Below the pieces are notes generated by a model that did not search any database, was not told the origin of the DNA, and saw nothing but the letters and a program-made list of their open reading frames with translations. Of a DNA stretch of 64,000 nt, positions 36,901 through 64,000 are shown piece by piece; the first letter of the stretch is position 1; every line of letters starts with the position of its first letter. This stretch comes from Magnolia sinica. Its lineage: Eukaryota > Streptophyta > Magnoliopsida > Magnoliales > Magnoliaceae. The translations under genes and the position numbers were made by a program. Location: positions 47,919,001 to 47,983,000 of the forward strand of contig NC_080578.1 of assembly GCF_029962835.1 (NCBI RefSeq), read 5' to 3'.

Positions 36901-37023
36901 GAAGGGGGCATGACTCTGGAGAAGATTCACACCAGCATGAATTTGGCGGACATGCTTAACAAGGCAATTCCTGAAAAGAAGTTCAAGTTTTGTGCTACTT
37001 CTCTAGGCTTGGCAATGGCATAA
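33921..37023 (+). pseudogene. Broken copia pol: PR, IN, RT, RNase H
   Basis: Recognisable pieces in order: protease and pre-integrase region 34126-34344 ('LTNVRHVPDMKKYLISLGGL'); integrase fragments 34440-35300 ('FIDDHS', then many stops); RT 35601-35873 ('KWLFKRKHDRYKARLIAKGY', 'LKQMDVKTAFIYG'); RNase H 36559-37023 ('STTEAKYM', 'HIDVRHHFIRRVLEEG', 'LADMLNKAIPEKKF'). The gene is split over several frames and is not expressed as a protein. Confidence 0.85.
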
Positions 37024-37260
37024 AAGGAAGACAAAATATACATGAGAAGCGTTGATTAAGTTATGATACAATGCACAGATACCTCGTTTCAACACTAAGG
37101 TCTTGGCATCGATTCCCTAGTGGGGGTGGCTAACAGTGAAGTGTGATCTGACAGTGGGTGTACTAACAAGCTAACAAAAAAAAAAATTTATGATGTGATG
37201 CATAGATAGGATAATAGGACAAGAAGCTATACGCTTGAAGATTGAAGACATGATGGAGAT

Positions 37261-37607
37261 TGTTGTTGATAGATGACTTAAATCCGTAATATCAATAGTC
37301 TGTTGATGACAGGTTCGATGGTACTGAGTATTTCCCGGATTTCCTCTATTGATTGATGGACATATTGGTGCCATTTTTCGATGACATCGAAGATGTGTTC
37401 GATGCCATCGAAGCTAGGTCAAGTAATCAAAGATTTCTAAATAATCCATGTTTTATCTCTGGACAGTTTTGGCATTTTTTGATTCCAGCGAAGTGACTTC
37501 GATGTCATCGAAGTTTAAGTGTAGATGACATTGAACGTTTTGCGCAGAATTTTACGGATCCACCGGATCCGCGAAATTTGTTTCCGATTCCGTTTGGGAT
37601 TCTGTCC
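37261..37607 (+). repeat. 3' LTR fragment of the copia element
   Basis: Begins TGTTGTTGATAGATGAC after 'gacatgatggagat' (purine-rich, the likely polypurine tract 37247-37260). Ends at 'ggattctgtccaagg', less than half of the 5' LTR length. Confidence 0.8.
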
Positions 37608-37611
37608 AAGG

Positions 37612-37613
<2 letters not shown>

Positions 37614-37661
<48 letters not shown>
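37614..37661. repeat. (AC)24 microsatellite
   Basis: A pure AC run that replaces the second half of the 3' LTR. Confidence 0.95.
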
Positions 37662-37663
<2 letters not shown>

Positions 37664-39915
37664 GGAGCTGGACAATTTCTTTTGGCAGGAACACCTCCTA
37701 TACCTAGAGAGGCACTAAAAGCCCATCAAGTTTCTCCTGGACAGTTTATATATTCACCTCAAGCAATCAGCCATTTTGGATTGTCCATCATATGCACCCC
37801 ACCTTTAATTGCAGATAACTCGATTCATCAAATGATCATTTTATACCGAACTAGGGCTATCAAATCCAACAAAATAAAGAAAAGCCCAGTCCATCCAGTA
37901 ATGACTATGCAGAGACAGCCACAGCCCAAGCCCCATCTTCTTTTCTGCAAAATCCGACTTGTCCATAAGCATGGGGCCGCCATGAATGACACATTATGAA
38001 AATGCCCTTCAAAACCTATGGGCCCGTTTGGATGCATCTTCTGCAAAAGCTTCTTTTTCAAAGAAAACCAAAATTTTGTCTACTTTGTAAGCCGATTGGT
38101 TTTCAGCAAGTGGCGATTTTAGCAACTAATTCGTTGAGTAAATTTGGAACCAGCAATTTTGGTCAGGTTTCAAAAGGCCAAAAAACACTCTGACCCAAAA
38201 CAAGAGTTTCATCTACCTACAAACAGCTATTTCGAGGTGGGCGTTCAAATACAGACACTCCGTGACAAACCAATTTCCAACCCAAGCCTGCTCAAAGCAA
38301 AGTAGGTCTGAAAGCCTAATAAACCAACCCAGCCCATTGACAGGACTATCCCTGGAAGAAAAGACAATGATCAAATTGTAATAGAGGTTTGATCATTAAT
38401 CCAAAATGTTCATGCGTGAGGGGAGGGGGGCGTTTGTGGGGCCTAATTAGATGCATTTTCCTTGCATCCACACCGTCCATTTTGATGGCTCATTTTTGGA
38501 CACCAACCCAAAAATTAAGTAGATCCAAATCTTAGGTGGACTAGACAACAAGAAAAAGTCAGTGATTGAATCCTTACCATAAAAAATAAATAAATAAAAC
38601 TTCGTGGGGCCAATGAATGCTTACAAAGACCTGGGATGAAGAAACCACACAAATATCAGCTTGATCCAAAACTTCTGTAGCCCACATTAAGTTTTAATGG
38701 TGAATTACCACTATTTCCTGTGCATCCAATCCATTCATATAGCATTGACTCATCATGATGAAAAAAACTATCCAAAAATTGTATTATTCCAAGACTGAAG
38801 TGGACCATACAGTGTATATTAGACCTTTTAGTTATAATTTTATAAGTGGCCTGCCTAGGAGTTGAAACAGCCTGATTTTTCGAATAAAAGCCAAAAATGT
38901 TTACCCCCAAGCTAGTAAAAGCAACCCAAGGTACCCAGGCGAGGTACCTAGGCATGTTTCAATTTTCTCTCTTCTTCCTTTCTTTCCACTTGCATCATCA
39001 CACCCTTCTTTTCTTTTTCTTTTTTCTATTAAGAATCATTATAACAGGCCAATAGTCTTATCATCCAGAGCAAACAAAAAATAAATCATCCGCAGTTATA
39101 CACACTGAGAGAGATTTCTTTTGAGGATTTTCATTTAAAAGGTTTTATTAGATTTTAGGGGCCGTATGGATGCCTTTTACTTCTGTAAAATGTAAAAAAA
39201 TCAAAGTAGGGCTGAAAGTCGGGTCTGATTGGTCAGGTGGATACATGCTAATATTTTTGTTATTAAATTAATCTGTTATATTTCAATACCGTCTTATTTT
39301 TTATACTTATAATTTTATTAATTATATACTCATTTATTTACAGTATAAAAGCTTAATTTTTTCTAAACAAACAAGGTAAAATATAGGACAACTACTCCTT
39401 TAGAAATTTTGTTGTGTGGCATGCAATCTATTTGGGAGAGAGAAATCTGACATACTTTATTAGCTCAAGTCATCTGAAATGGCATGGACCAATGAGACCC
39501 TATGAGGTCATGAAGGACTCATATATTTATGGATCGCCATTACAAGTAAATGGGAGACCGAGAGATTCAATATAATTGCAGCACGCCTAAAGCCAGATCA
39601 TTTTATATAGCTTAGGATACAAGGAAGAAATCTGGATAGAAAATATTTAGAGTGGAGAATTATCAAAAAAATTAAAAAATAAAAAATCTTCCTATTAAGA
39701 ATATCGATATTGAGACATAAGAATTTCATGTGCCTTCAAGAAAGACAATCCACACTCAATTATAATTTATATATCGATTGGGTGCGGGCAACCTGATACC
39801 TCAACCTGAGCCCGACCCAAGTTTTATCGGGTTGGTGTTTATATACCCAAGCTTGAGACCAAACCAAATACATCTTGCCCGAGCCCAACCTAATGTCAGG
39901 ACTTTCAACCCTAGT
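37662..39915. other. Intergenic, with a 'ggcccaccgtccat'-type interspersed repeat
   Basis: No gene is supported. 'gggcccgtttggatgcat' near 38020 resembles the end of a hAT-type MITE. About 38420-38940 is one member of a dispersed family recognisable by 'gtggggcc', 'cacaccgtccatttt', 'atcttaggtgga' and 'atatcagcttgatccaaaac'; other members lie at 40650-40935 and 42230-42420. 38950-39900 shows nothing I recognise. Confidence 0.5.
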
Positions 39916-40148
39916 TAGGGTTGTACACGAGTCAAGCTACCTCAAAAAGCTCACTCGACTCGACTCGGCTCGACTTAGCTCAGATTGACTCGGCTTGAAA
40001 GGCCGACTCAAGGCAAGTCAAGCTTGTTTACTAAAGCTCGAGTTGAGTTCAAGCCAAGTTCGACCATGGTGTATTTCAACTCAACTCGACTCGAAGCTCG
40101 AGCTCGACTCGAGTAATATATTTTAATAATATATATTATATTAATATT

Positions 40149-40192
<44 letters not shown>

Positions 40193-40509
40193 TAAGGTTT
40201 TTATATATAAAAAAAAAAATTTAAAAATTAAAACTTAAAAGTTTTTACTAAAAAATCCTACCCAACCCTACCTATCCCCATTTCCTCTTTTTCTTTCCCT
40301 TACCCTACCGAGGTAAACTCGACTCAACTTGAGATAAACTTGAATCGACTCGAACCACTAGCTCGACTCGAACTCGACTCGAAAGCTTTGGTAAACAAGC
40401 CAAGCTTCAATGTTGAGCTTGAGGGCGAGCTCGAGCTCGAACTCTAGTATAGCATGGACGAGTCAAGCCGAGCTTGGCCCACCTTGACTCGACTCAATGT
40501 ACAGCCCTA
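39916..40509. mobile_element. Non-autonomous hAT-like MITE rich in GAGCTCGA
   Basis: Terminal inverted repeats TAGGGTTGTACA and TGTACAGCCCTA (11 of 12 paired) bound 594 bp. The arms are dense in 'tcgactcgactc' and 'gagctcgagctcga' and pair with each other around an AT-rich centre with a (TA)n run at about 40147-40186. Flanking octamers ACCCTAGT (39908-39915) and GCACTAGT (40510-40517) agree in six of eight bases, the duplication length of hAT elements. There is no transposase frame. Confidence 0.75.
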
Positions 40510-41490
40510 GCACTAGTTACAAGTGAGTTAGAATGATGCAACAGCCAATAAGTTCTCCTAAAACCCTCTCTTCATCGTCTGTTTTTTTTTTTTTTTTTTT
40601 TTAAATTATATATTTGGCAAGGCTTTAGATGGCACTGATATAGCCACGTGGCTACTGGTTAATGCCCTGTGAGGAAGACCATCTTGTAGGTGTTTTGGAC
40701 CACACCATAGGGAAACAGTATTAATTGAATGTCCACCATTAAAAACCTCTAGCCCACTATAATGTTTGGTTGACATCCAACTTGTTGATTAGGGCATAAG
40801 GACTTGATGAAGGGAAAAAACAAATATCAATTTGATCCAAAACTTTCATGGCAGCCAAGTTTATAATGGTGGGCATTCAATTAACATTGTTTCATGTTAT
40901 ATGAGTCACTTGAGATTTACACCGGTGTTTAAAAATCAGTTTTCAAGGCGTCCTATTTGCAATGCATTTCTGGCATCGTATTGGGTTGATACGGTTTCGC
41001 ATTGGCCAATACGAACCATACTTGACAGGTTAAGCAAAGCCAGTTTGGATCAAGCCAACAGTATGAAAAGGAGCATGAGACCAGCCATATAAATAAATGG
41101 ATGGGTAGAGAATCCCAGCCATCAGGCCTTGTTGATAAGACCGTGGCCGGAAACGACGGACCAGACCAGCCCCCATTGGCAGTAGTTGGCTAGAAAGATG
41201 GGGGCGGATGAATCCAAACTGGTGTATAAGAGAGCTCATCTAAACTACATGTTTCAATGTGGAGTAGGGGTGAGAGATCGAATCCGTCCATCGAGTTTAG
41301 ATATAGTTCAAACAGGGATAAAGGACGGTTTCTTAGCCATTCATTACGGGAGCCCAACTGCTGATTAAGCAGGCTCGGGTTTTTCGTTAGGGGAACCTAC
41401 ATGATGGACGGCAGGCCGTATTTTGGGCGGCGCCTAGCCTAGTTTCATCCTGAAGCAGGTCAGGATCTAATAATCTAATACAACAACGGT
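40510..41490. other. Intergenic, contains a dispersed repeat at about 40650-40935
   Basis: 40650-40935 carries 'ggaccacaccatagggaaacagt' in parts, 'caccattaaaaacctct' and 'atatcaatttgatccaaaac', the same family as 38420-38940. The rest has no supported gene. Confidence 0.5.
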
Positions 41491-41499
41491 TATTTAAGG

Positions 41500-41853
41500 G
41501 TAGAAAAAAGAAATTAGAGAGAGAGAGAGAGAGAGAGATGTACTTGAGCTTACTAGACGAGCTTCAAAGAAGAGAAGAGAGATCTCATTCCCATCTCAGC
41601 ACATCTGAAGAGCAAAAGATATTGATTTGGGAGCAAAGCAACACCTCCTATGCCATCTCTTTTTCTCCGGCAATAGGGGCTGCCTGATTCTTTGCTCCTT
41701 TTCTCTACCTACGTAAACCCTACATTTCACAGAAAAACACGCGCACGCACACACACAGCCAAACAGAAATCGAAAGAAGTAATCCAGAGTAAGCAAAACA
41801 GAAATCGAAAGAACAAATCCAGATTGAGCAAAACAGAAATCGAGAAAAGACAT

Positions 41854-41890
<37 letters not shown>

Positions 41891-41917
41891 AAAACAGAAT
41901 TCGAGAGAAGAAATCCA

Positions 41918-41949
<32 letters not shown>

Positions 41950-42010
41950 CGTTTCCCTCGACTGCCGATAGTTTCTGACTTCCCGGCCTTATTATTTATA
42001 GGCAGTCCTC
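41500..42010 (-). promoter_or_regulatory. Promoter-like region: TATA box and CT-rich leader, minus strand
   Basis: Read on the minus strand: 'agggtttcttgtgcgagg', then CTATAAATA (about 41992-42000), then about 30 bases later 'tcagaaactatcgg', then long CT-rich tracts interleaved with a 36-bp minisatellite. A plant core promoter with pyrimidine-rich leader looks like this. No long reading frame follows on the minus strand (an ATG near 41559 opens only about 13 codons), so it may drive a spliced, non-coding or lost gene. Confidence 0.35.
41762..41949. repeat. 36-bp minisatellite with embedded (GA)n
   Basis: Four units beginning 'acagaaatcgaaagaa' or close variants and ending 'tccagagtaagcaaa'. 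In units three and four the 'agag' core has expanded into (GA)n at about 41855-41889 and 41927-41949. A further (GA)n lies at 41515-41537. Confidence 0.8.
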
Positions 42011-43186
42011 GCACAAGAAACCCTAATCAGGCAGATAATGCTAAATAAGATTCGCGCGAAGGATTGAAAAGGTAAAATCCCCAAAGAGGGAGGCCAAACG
42101 TTGGCACACGTGCCAAATCCAGACCATCATGCTGCAGGCTAATTCATTCATCAGGTGGGACACGCTCGTACGAGAAAAAATGACCTGTTCGAAGAAAATC
42201 ACCAACAGCCTCCATTCAACGGACGCAGACTGCCTGCTGCCTAAGCTCTATGAGGGCCCACAGTGATGTAGGTGTAGGTGTTATATCCACTAAAACCATC
42301 CGTTTCAACAGCTCAATTGGGACATCAGGCAAGTAGACCACACTATAGGAAACCGTGGGAATAAACACTCACCCACCGTCATCATCTAGGCTTATGATCC
42401 AATCTGCGGTGAGGTGAAGGTCCATTCTTCAAAAATAAGAACACTCAAGACTAAATGCCCAGCCAGGATCAACTCGGAGACTCATCTGACCGAGTCTTCA
42501 TTTGTCTCAACTCAGTATCTAATCAATAAATTAAAATGTTTTATATAGTAAAAGGACATATAAAATATGTGTCTTTAGGGAATTTATATGAAGAAAATAA
42601 AAAATAAAAATAAACAAAGGTTCTTCTCCCCATTAAGCATTGTAACCCAATCCACCTTTTAGCCTCTACCTGCCTTTTAAGAGTGACTCGTATTAAGGAC
42701 ACAGATGGGCATCAAATCCACTAGTTTTGCAAGCCAACTTAAATAAGTCTTGTCGATTCAGTACTAGGTCATGCACATTATAGTTTTTAAATGTCCCATT
42801 TCAGATCCCATTTAGGTTTCAAAATGGGTCTAGTTTGTTTCTGGTCAAGATCAGCCCAATCTGACCCATTTAATAAACGGGTCAAGAAATCTAGCCCTAA
42901 CCCAACCCATTACTGGTAAACCCAACCTCACCTGACCTACTTAAATTTTATAAAGCTCAAACCCGACCTGACCTAACCCATTTAATTATAGTCAGGTTGG
43001 GCTCAACTGATCCGCCCAACCAAACCCATACACCAACTTTCTCTCTCATGTTAAGCTTCTTCGGTATTCTTGAAGTGGTCATTGGGTATGGAGCTCTCCG
43101 TTGTATGCTTATGAGGTTGAGCTTTTTAATGGCACATGTTTGTTTCATCTCATCCACACACTCACATAAAAGCAATCATACTCAAG
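42010..43186. other. Intergenic, no gene seen
   Basis: 42230-42420 is a member of the dispersed family with 'gagggcccacagtgatg' and 'gttatatccactaaaaccat'. The remainder has no recognisable coding sequence; 42800-43020 is rich in 'acccaacc'/'gacccatt' repeats. Confidence 0.5.
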
Positions 43187-43456
43187 GTATTTCATAACGG
43201 TAATGGTTGTCATAACGGCCACCATCGTTACATTTATGATGCAAGCCGTAACGGCAATTACGACCCTCATAAAGGCCATTATGATCTCTCTTTCTTTTTT
43301 ATTTTTATTGAAAAAAAAAACTTTATCGCCCCATGATGGGCCATAATGGCCTTTACGTGGGGGCGTAATAGACCATTACAAAGGGGCGTAATGGACCATT
43401 ATAGGTGTTGTAATGGCCTTTATGGGTAAATTTTCTGTAACGACCATTACGTCACA
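43187..43456. repeat. Palindromic repeat rich in 'cgtaacggccattac'
   Basis: Both halves contain 'aacggcc' / 'ggcctttatgg' phrases that pair with each other, so the segment can fold back. It is probably a MITE; ends and target duplication were not resolved. Confidence 0.5.
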
Positions 43457-43845
43457 CCATAATCATACTAGTACATTAGGATACCTTTGTTTTAGGTTAT
43501 GGGTTGGGTCAAGTTAGGGTATTTGGCCCAACACATTGATTCAATATATAGGCCAATTGGGTTGGGTTGCCCTAAAATGGAGCCTGACTCGACTTTGGTC
43601 CAAACTTGGCTTAAAAGCAAATCGAGCTAATTGGCCCATGGGTCAACCTGACCCATTGCCACCCCTAATCCCAATTATGCAGTTAGCATGGTAAGTGCAA
43701 ATTTTGAACTACGGCCCATCCATGATAGCCATTCTAGTGGACAATCTTCATCTAGTGCACATGCTGAGTTTGGGACCAGTATGCATTGGTACCACAAGTC
43801 AAATCTGATTCAACCCTAACTTGGGCGAGTTCTCGACCTTGAGTC

Positions 43846-43846
<1 letters not shown>

Positions 43847-43882
<36 letters not shown>
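43847..43882. repeat. (AC)n microsatellite
   Basis: A pure AC run of about 36 bases. Confidence 0.95.
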
Positions 43883-43885
<3 letters not shown>

Positions 43886-43969
43886 TGAAGGTTAACAATT
43901 TCAGAGGGAGATTTTCTTTCAATGACAAAAGTTGCTAAAAATAATGATTGAATAGGCCCAACAAAATCA

Positions 43970-44087
43970 GGGTCCTTACTCTTGCCTCAGTGGTAGACTC
44001 ACAAGAGTTTCAACACACGAGGTCATGGGTTCGAGCACCCATTGTGGTGTGTGAGTGCCTGTGTAAAAAAAACAATGTAAGAAAAAA
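43970..44087 (+). mobile_element. tRNA-derived SINE with 16-bp target duplication
   Basis: 118 bp with an A-box-like 'cagtggtagactcac' and a B box 'gggttcgagcacc' (GGTTCGANNCC), ending in A-rich tails. Perfect 16-bp flanking duplication AGGCCCAACAAAATCA at 43954-43969 and 44088-44103 proves target-primed insertion. The same family occurs at 47773-47913 and 59937-60026. Confidence 0.9.
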
Positions 44088-44267
44088 AGGCCCAACAAAA
44101 TCAAGCATCGCTAATTCAAAAGGAACACACGAACACATGCACACAATATGGACAGATGCACATGCAGGCGCAAACACTTCTCAATGCACATGCAGGTTGA
44201 AAAAAAGGATTATGCAAAAAAATTTAAATGAAGAAAATATATAATAGTTCTCAAAGCCCTATTAATT

Positions 44268-44390
44268 CTGTCCAGACTCTTAATATTAGCTAATAAGGCA
44301 TGTGTGGCTGCCACTTAAAAATGATTTGATTCTATCTGGACTTAATATTTTAGCTAGTAAGGCATGTGTGACTGCCACTTAAAAATGATT
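44268..44390. repeat. Tandem duplication of about 62 bp
   Basis: Two neighbouring copies of 'cttaatattagctaataagg' ... 'ctgccacttaaaaatgatt' with a few differences. Confidence 0.8.
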
Positions 44391-46225
44391 ACATGTCATT
44401 TTAATTGACGGTAATTATGTGTTAGAGATCACAGTTTATGTAAATTATGGGTTATCATGATTATTTTTAATTCTTACCAAAATCTCTAAGACATAATTAC
44501 TATTAACTAAAATGAGATGAACCCATCCAATTGTCCAGTCTGTATGGATTTTAAAACGCTGTTCATAACACTGGTAACAAAAAGCCACCCCAAACCACCA
44601 AACAACCTATCAAGTCATTATTGGAGAACCAAGGAAAGCAATAGTAATGAGCAGTGACACCCTATGTTACCAGGTACCATGTAAATACATCATGGGAAGA
44701 GCATCTACTCCAGCCACATACACCACGATTACTGGAGTGTTAGGCTAACATTTGCAACAACTATCACTTGTTGTTGCTGTTGCCATTGTCTGTTATCATT
44801 GAAGCACCAAAGACTTTTGTTTTCTATCCAATATTCTTTGAAGCCAATGTTATGACCAGAGATGTCACAATGCAAGGTACAAACTGAATGCAGATGTGGC
44901 ACACGAGAATCAGCTTAGAGAGTGATTTGAAGCTATTACTTACAAATTGGAGGTGGAATGGACTGATCTTCATTGAAACAGTGGTGAGGAGGACCTGAAA
45001 TCTGAAAGCATCTGCATAACCCTTACAAAGATTATTTTTGGCTTGTTGATCATGAGGTTGTCTTGGAATGCGTTTTGCACCATTCATCACCTATAATATA
45101 TCCTATTGCACCAGAAATATGAAGTTTCTATTGTGCTGCTCAATGCAGATAATTTAGCCATTGCTGACCACTGGATAAATATAGCTGCTCTACGAGCCTG
45201 TAAATAGGTCTCTATTTGCTTCCAAACCTGCTTATGGTTCAAGACCGGACAAGTCGAAGGCTAAGGCCCACAAAAAATTATGGTCCTTCTATTGCCTGCA
45301 AGAAGAATGAGCTGGTATGATGTACTGTGTTAAATAACGGTGCTAACTAGAAATGCATGTGATTAAAAATCTTCTACCATTAGGAAATAAAAGAGGATTC
45401 ACTAGAAATGAAAACTGAAGTAGGAAGTAGAACTGGCCTTTCTACTTCTGAGCAGGGATTAAAAACACTTCTCCAAATTTCAGGGAAGCAAGGGCTGAGA
45501 GATTTTTGCCGAATTTTGTACCACAAGCTTGTCTAGAAATTGGCCTTTCTTTGGCATGTCATATAATGAAAATATAGGTTCGTTCTTATTGGATATAATT
45601 CAAATTATACCAAGTTGAAAGGTGCTTTTCATCAAATTCTACTTTCTGGTCTATACCAAACCCATACCATCTTATCTTGAAGTTAGAAGATAAAAACCGT
45701 TAAGTGGGGAAGAGATGATACCATGCCATACATGCATATGTACATGTACATATAAGGCTAAGCAAAATCTGATATGCAGGAGTACAAATTCCAGAGTCAC
45801 ATGTCTGAGCCATTGGATTCAAGGGGAGATGGAAAAGTGAGGATGTTGATCATGGGCCAACCAGGAGTCATTGCTCACAATCTATATAACCAAGACTCTT
45901 CATTTTCCAAAAAAGGTGCTGTCTAGGATGTGTTAAAGTCAATCATCACTAATCTCCATGGCAATCAGAGAATGTCTGAAAGCAATTTCTCAATTTTCCA
46001 CGGCCTAAATACTTTACATTTACTGTTGTACATCTGATATACACATGCGTGCGTGTGTGCGTGTCATAGGTAGTTTCATCCATGGCTGGTTCATGCTGTT
46101 CTAATTAAATGAATCTACATGACTCGTGTCATTCCACACTAACAAACATTAAGGTAAAATCTAGTACTGATGCTTCGTCAGCATACCTATATCCAAAACT
46201 AGGGAAATAAACATGCTGTGATCTT
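44391..46225. other. 3' flank of the DUF3754 gene; no other gene seen
   Basis: No reading frame with recognisable similarity. It should include the 3' untranslated region of the minus-strand gene, whose polyadenylation site I could not fix. Confidence 0.45.
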
Positions 46226-62538
<16,313 letters not shown>

Positions 62539-62837
62539 CTACTCCAGAACTAAACTCGAAAGTTAAACATCACTAAGACAGCAAACATATAAAAGGTTTC
62601 ATTTGAAAAGCCCAGCAAAATATTTACCTCACAAAATTGTAACTACTCAATGCTGTTATAACCAATATATCACAGCCAAAAAGAAAAGGATGGGACAGCA
62701 TCATTGAGGAAAAGCAATTGTGGAATGTATGATTCATTATGAACACTGAATCAACTGTTATTAATTTCTCATCTTAGAAGTCCCTCTTTTATTTTCAACC
62801 AACCTACTCAATTGGTTGAAAATCAAAGAGCAGTTAC

Positions 62838-62912
62838 CAATCTCCTTTTCTTGAGAGATCTACACTTGATCAAAATCCTCGGTAAACCTTCTAGACCAAA
62901 TGATGCTGGCGT
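62838..62912 (-). other. Possible upstream exon of the DUF3754 gene
   Basis: Minus-strand frame TPASFGLEGLPRILIKCRSL plus KKRRL ends in phase 0 at 'gagattg|gtaact', compatible with the phase-0 start of the exon at 62538. The acceptor is weak (tttaag or gccag) and I do not recognise the peptide, so this is a candidate only. Confidence 0.25.
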
Positions 62913-63475
62913 CTTAAAGGCAATGCTTTCAGCATGGTTCAACAAAATATCATTGATCAAATGTACATGATAAACTATGCAGCTCAGTATAAAGCTGAAT
63001 ACAACTGCTTCATTAACCCTACTTGACTGATGTCACAGAAACAAAGCAGTTATGAAATTTTCAAGTAGTTTGTTGATTGAATCCAACATCCCAAGAACTT
63101 GTAATTTTTAGCTCTTCTAATCTTCAAGTAGTTTGTTGATTGAATCAAATATATGATAAATGCGGTGCAAAAATCAGATTTGATGATGCTCAATGTGATA
63201 TTGTTGATGCACATGTATTTTATTTATGAAGACCGTTAGTACCTTAAACCCTATGGACAGCCCTAGAATGATTCTAATAAGGCTAAAATTGAAAATTCAG
63301 CAACTAGGTGTCTTAAATTCACTAAATCTGAAACCTCTAGTAATATAGTACTTTGAAAATACCCAAGCAGAAAATTCAGAAACCCAAATCAGAAAATTCA
63401 GCAAGTTATATGCAATCTATATGCTCTACTATGGGTATAGGAATTTTGTCGAACACCTATACTACACTAGAACGA
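62913..63475. other. No recognised feature
   Basis: AT-rich. A 19-base phrase 'tcaagtagtttgttgattg' occurs twice (about 63062 and 63125). 63190-63475 may be internal sequence of the element at the right edge. Confidence 0.5.
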
Positions 63476-64000
63476 GGCTCTGATACCAAAGTTGATGTAG
63501 GACGATGGAAACTAACCTATGATTCAAGATGAGAGATCAATTACGTATTAATTTCAGCAATCAACATGTAAAACCAAACAAATCCCCATAATAGATTTAG
63601 AAATTTCAGATTTGTAAGACAAAGGTCCTAGGTTATCACATACGCGATGCACGAAAATATAAAATAATAAGAGATTGGCCCACTTGGAAGTAGGAACTTC
63701 AAATCTAGCATGGGTAGTGCAACAAACAAGTGAATAGATAATGACGCAAATAAAATTCTGGTTTGGGAAAAGTTTTACAAAAAAAATCAGATTTTGTTAG
63801 GATTTTAGGTTCACAAACTACGATTTGGGAGTCAGGGTTCTAGGGATTAAAGAATATAGGGATGGGGTAGTGTTGGAGGGAGATCAATGAGGAAAAGATA
63901 CGAAAAGGGGCCCACACGTGAAGGTCCGTATAGACACATGTGCGTGCGTCCAGGTCCACACGTGGATGGGCAGGGAGAAAAGAAAATGGATGGATTAAGT
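63476..64000 (-). mobile_element. Minus-strand LTR element edge: primer site and LTR
   Basis: GGCTCTGATACCA (63476-63488) is the reverse complement of the tRNA-Met primer site. Right of it TGATGTAGGACG (63493) would be the reversed LTR end (...cctacatca). The LTR would continue past the window. No gag was recognised to the left. Confidence 0.5.

Larger units (their letters stand above)
32400..37607 (+). mobile_element. Old Ty1/copia element with truncated 3' LTR
   Basis: 5' LTR 32400-33128 (TGTTGTTGATAGATG...CCCCAACA, 729 bp), primer site at 33131, gag and pol remnants, and a 3' LTR starting at 37261 with the same TGTTGTTGATAGATG. The 3' copy stops near 37607, about 350 bp in, and an (AC)n run follows. 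The LTR carries 'tcgatgacatcgaa' motifs. All genes have stops and frameshifts. The lineage resembles Tork/TAR-like copia, but this is not certain. Confidence 0.85.

Overview
The window is plant nuclear DNA. There are no operon-like gene runs, and it holds decayed Ty1/copia and Ty3/gypsy LTR retrotransposons, tRNA-derived SINEs, LINE remnants, hAT-type MITEs, many microsatellites, and one GT-AG spliced host gene with very long introns. Repeats rich in GGGCCCACC and 'gtgatgtatgtgttatatcca'-type phrases suggest a woody magnoliid-like angiosperm to me, but that is an impression from memory, not a proof.

Positions 1-37.6 kb are almost pure retrotransposon. The oldest layer is a minus-strand Ty3/gypsy element of Tat type (gag-protease-start of RT, 3077-5600; PBS and LTR 5601-6229). 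A Ty3/gypsy chromovirus of Tekay/Del type (6230-31379, roughly 4.4-kb LTRs, chromodomain) was inserted into its LTR. Into the chromovirus 5' LTR a third element was inserted: a 9.3-kb Sirevirus-like copia element (8553-17895, 2.3-kb LTRs, perfect 5-bp target duplication AACAG). It has gag but no pol, and carries a second gene of plant-transposon-domain type. Rearranged pieces of the same Sirevirus-like family lie at 1-3076 (two LTRs tail to tail, inserted in the Tat RT) and at 19073-21014 (internal 3' end plus two opposed LTR fragments, inside the chromovirus LTR). A separate old copia element occupies 32400-37607.

Positions 37.6-46.2 kb are intergenic: MITEs, one SINE with a 16-bp target duplication, microsatellites, and a promoter-like minus-strand TATA box with a CT-rich leader near 41.5-42.0 kb.

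Positions 46.2-62.5 kb (minus strand) carry the only host protein gene I can support: the C-terminal 237 codons, in eight exons with consistent splice phases, of a DUF3754 (TMEM143-like) membrane protein. Its introns (up to about 9 kb) hold most of the remaining mobile DNA: a 341-bp TRIM, foldback MITEs paired with microsatellites, two inverted hAT-like elements (one with a perfect 8-bp target duplication), LINE pieces, a compact TRIM with a 49-bp internal region, and three SINEs, one of which sits 18 bp behind a 5' splice site. The 5' part of the gene was not found with confidence. The right edge (63.48-64 kb) looks like another minus-strand LTR element with a tRNA-Met primer site.

I see no sign of a new defence or metabolic system. 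The most unusual material is retroelement biology: the pol-less gag element with a second gene, the opposed LTR pairs, and the palindrome-rich LTR cassettes shared by two copia families.
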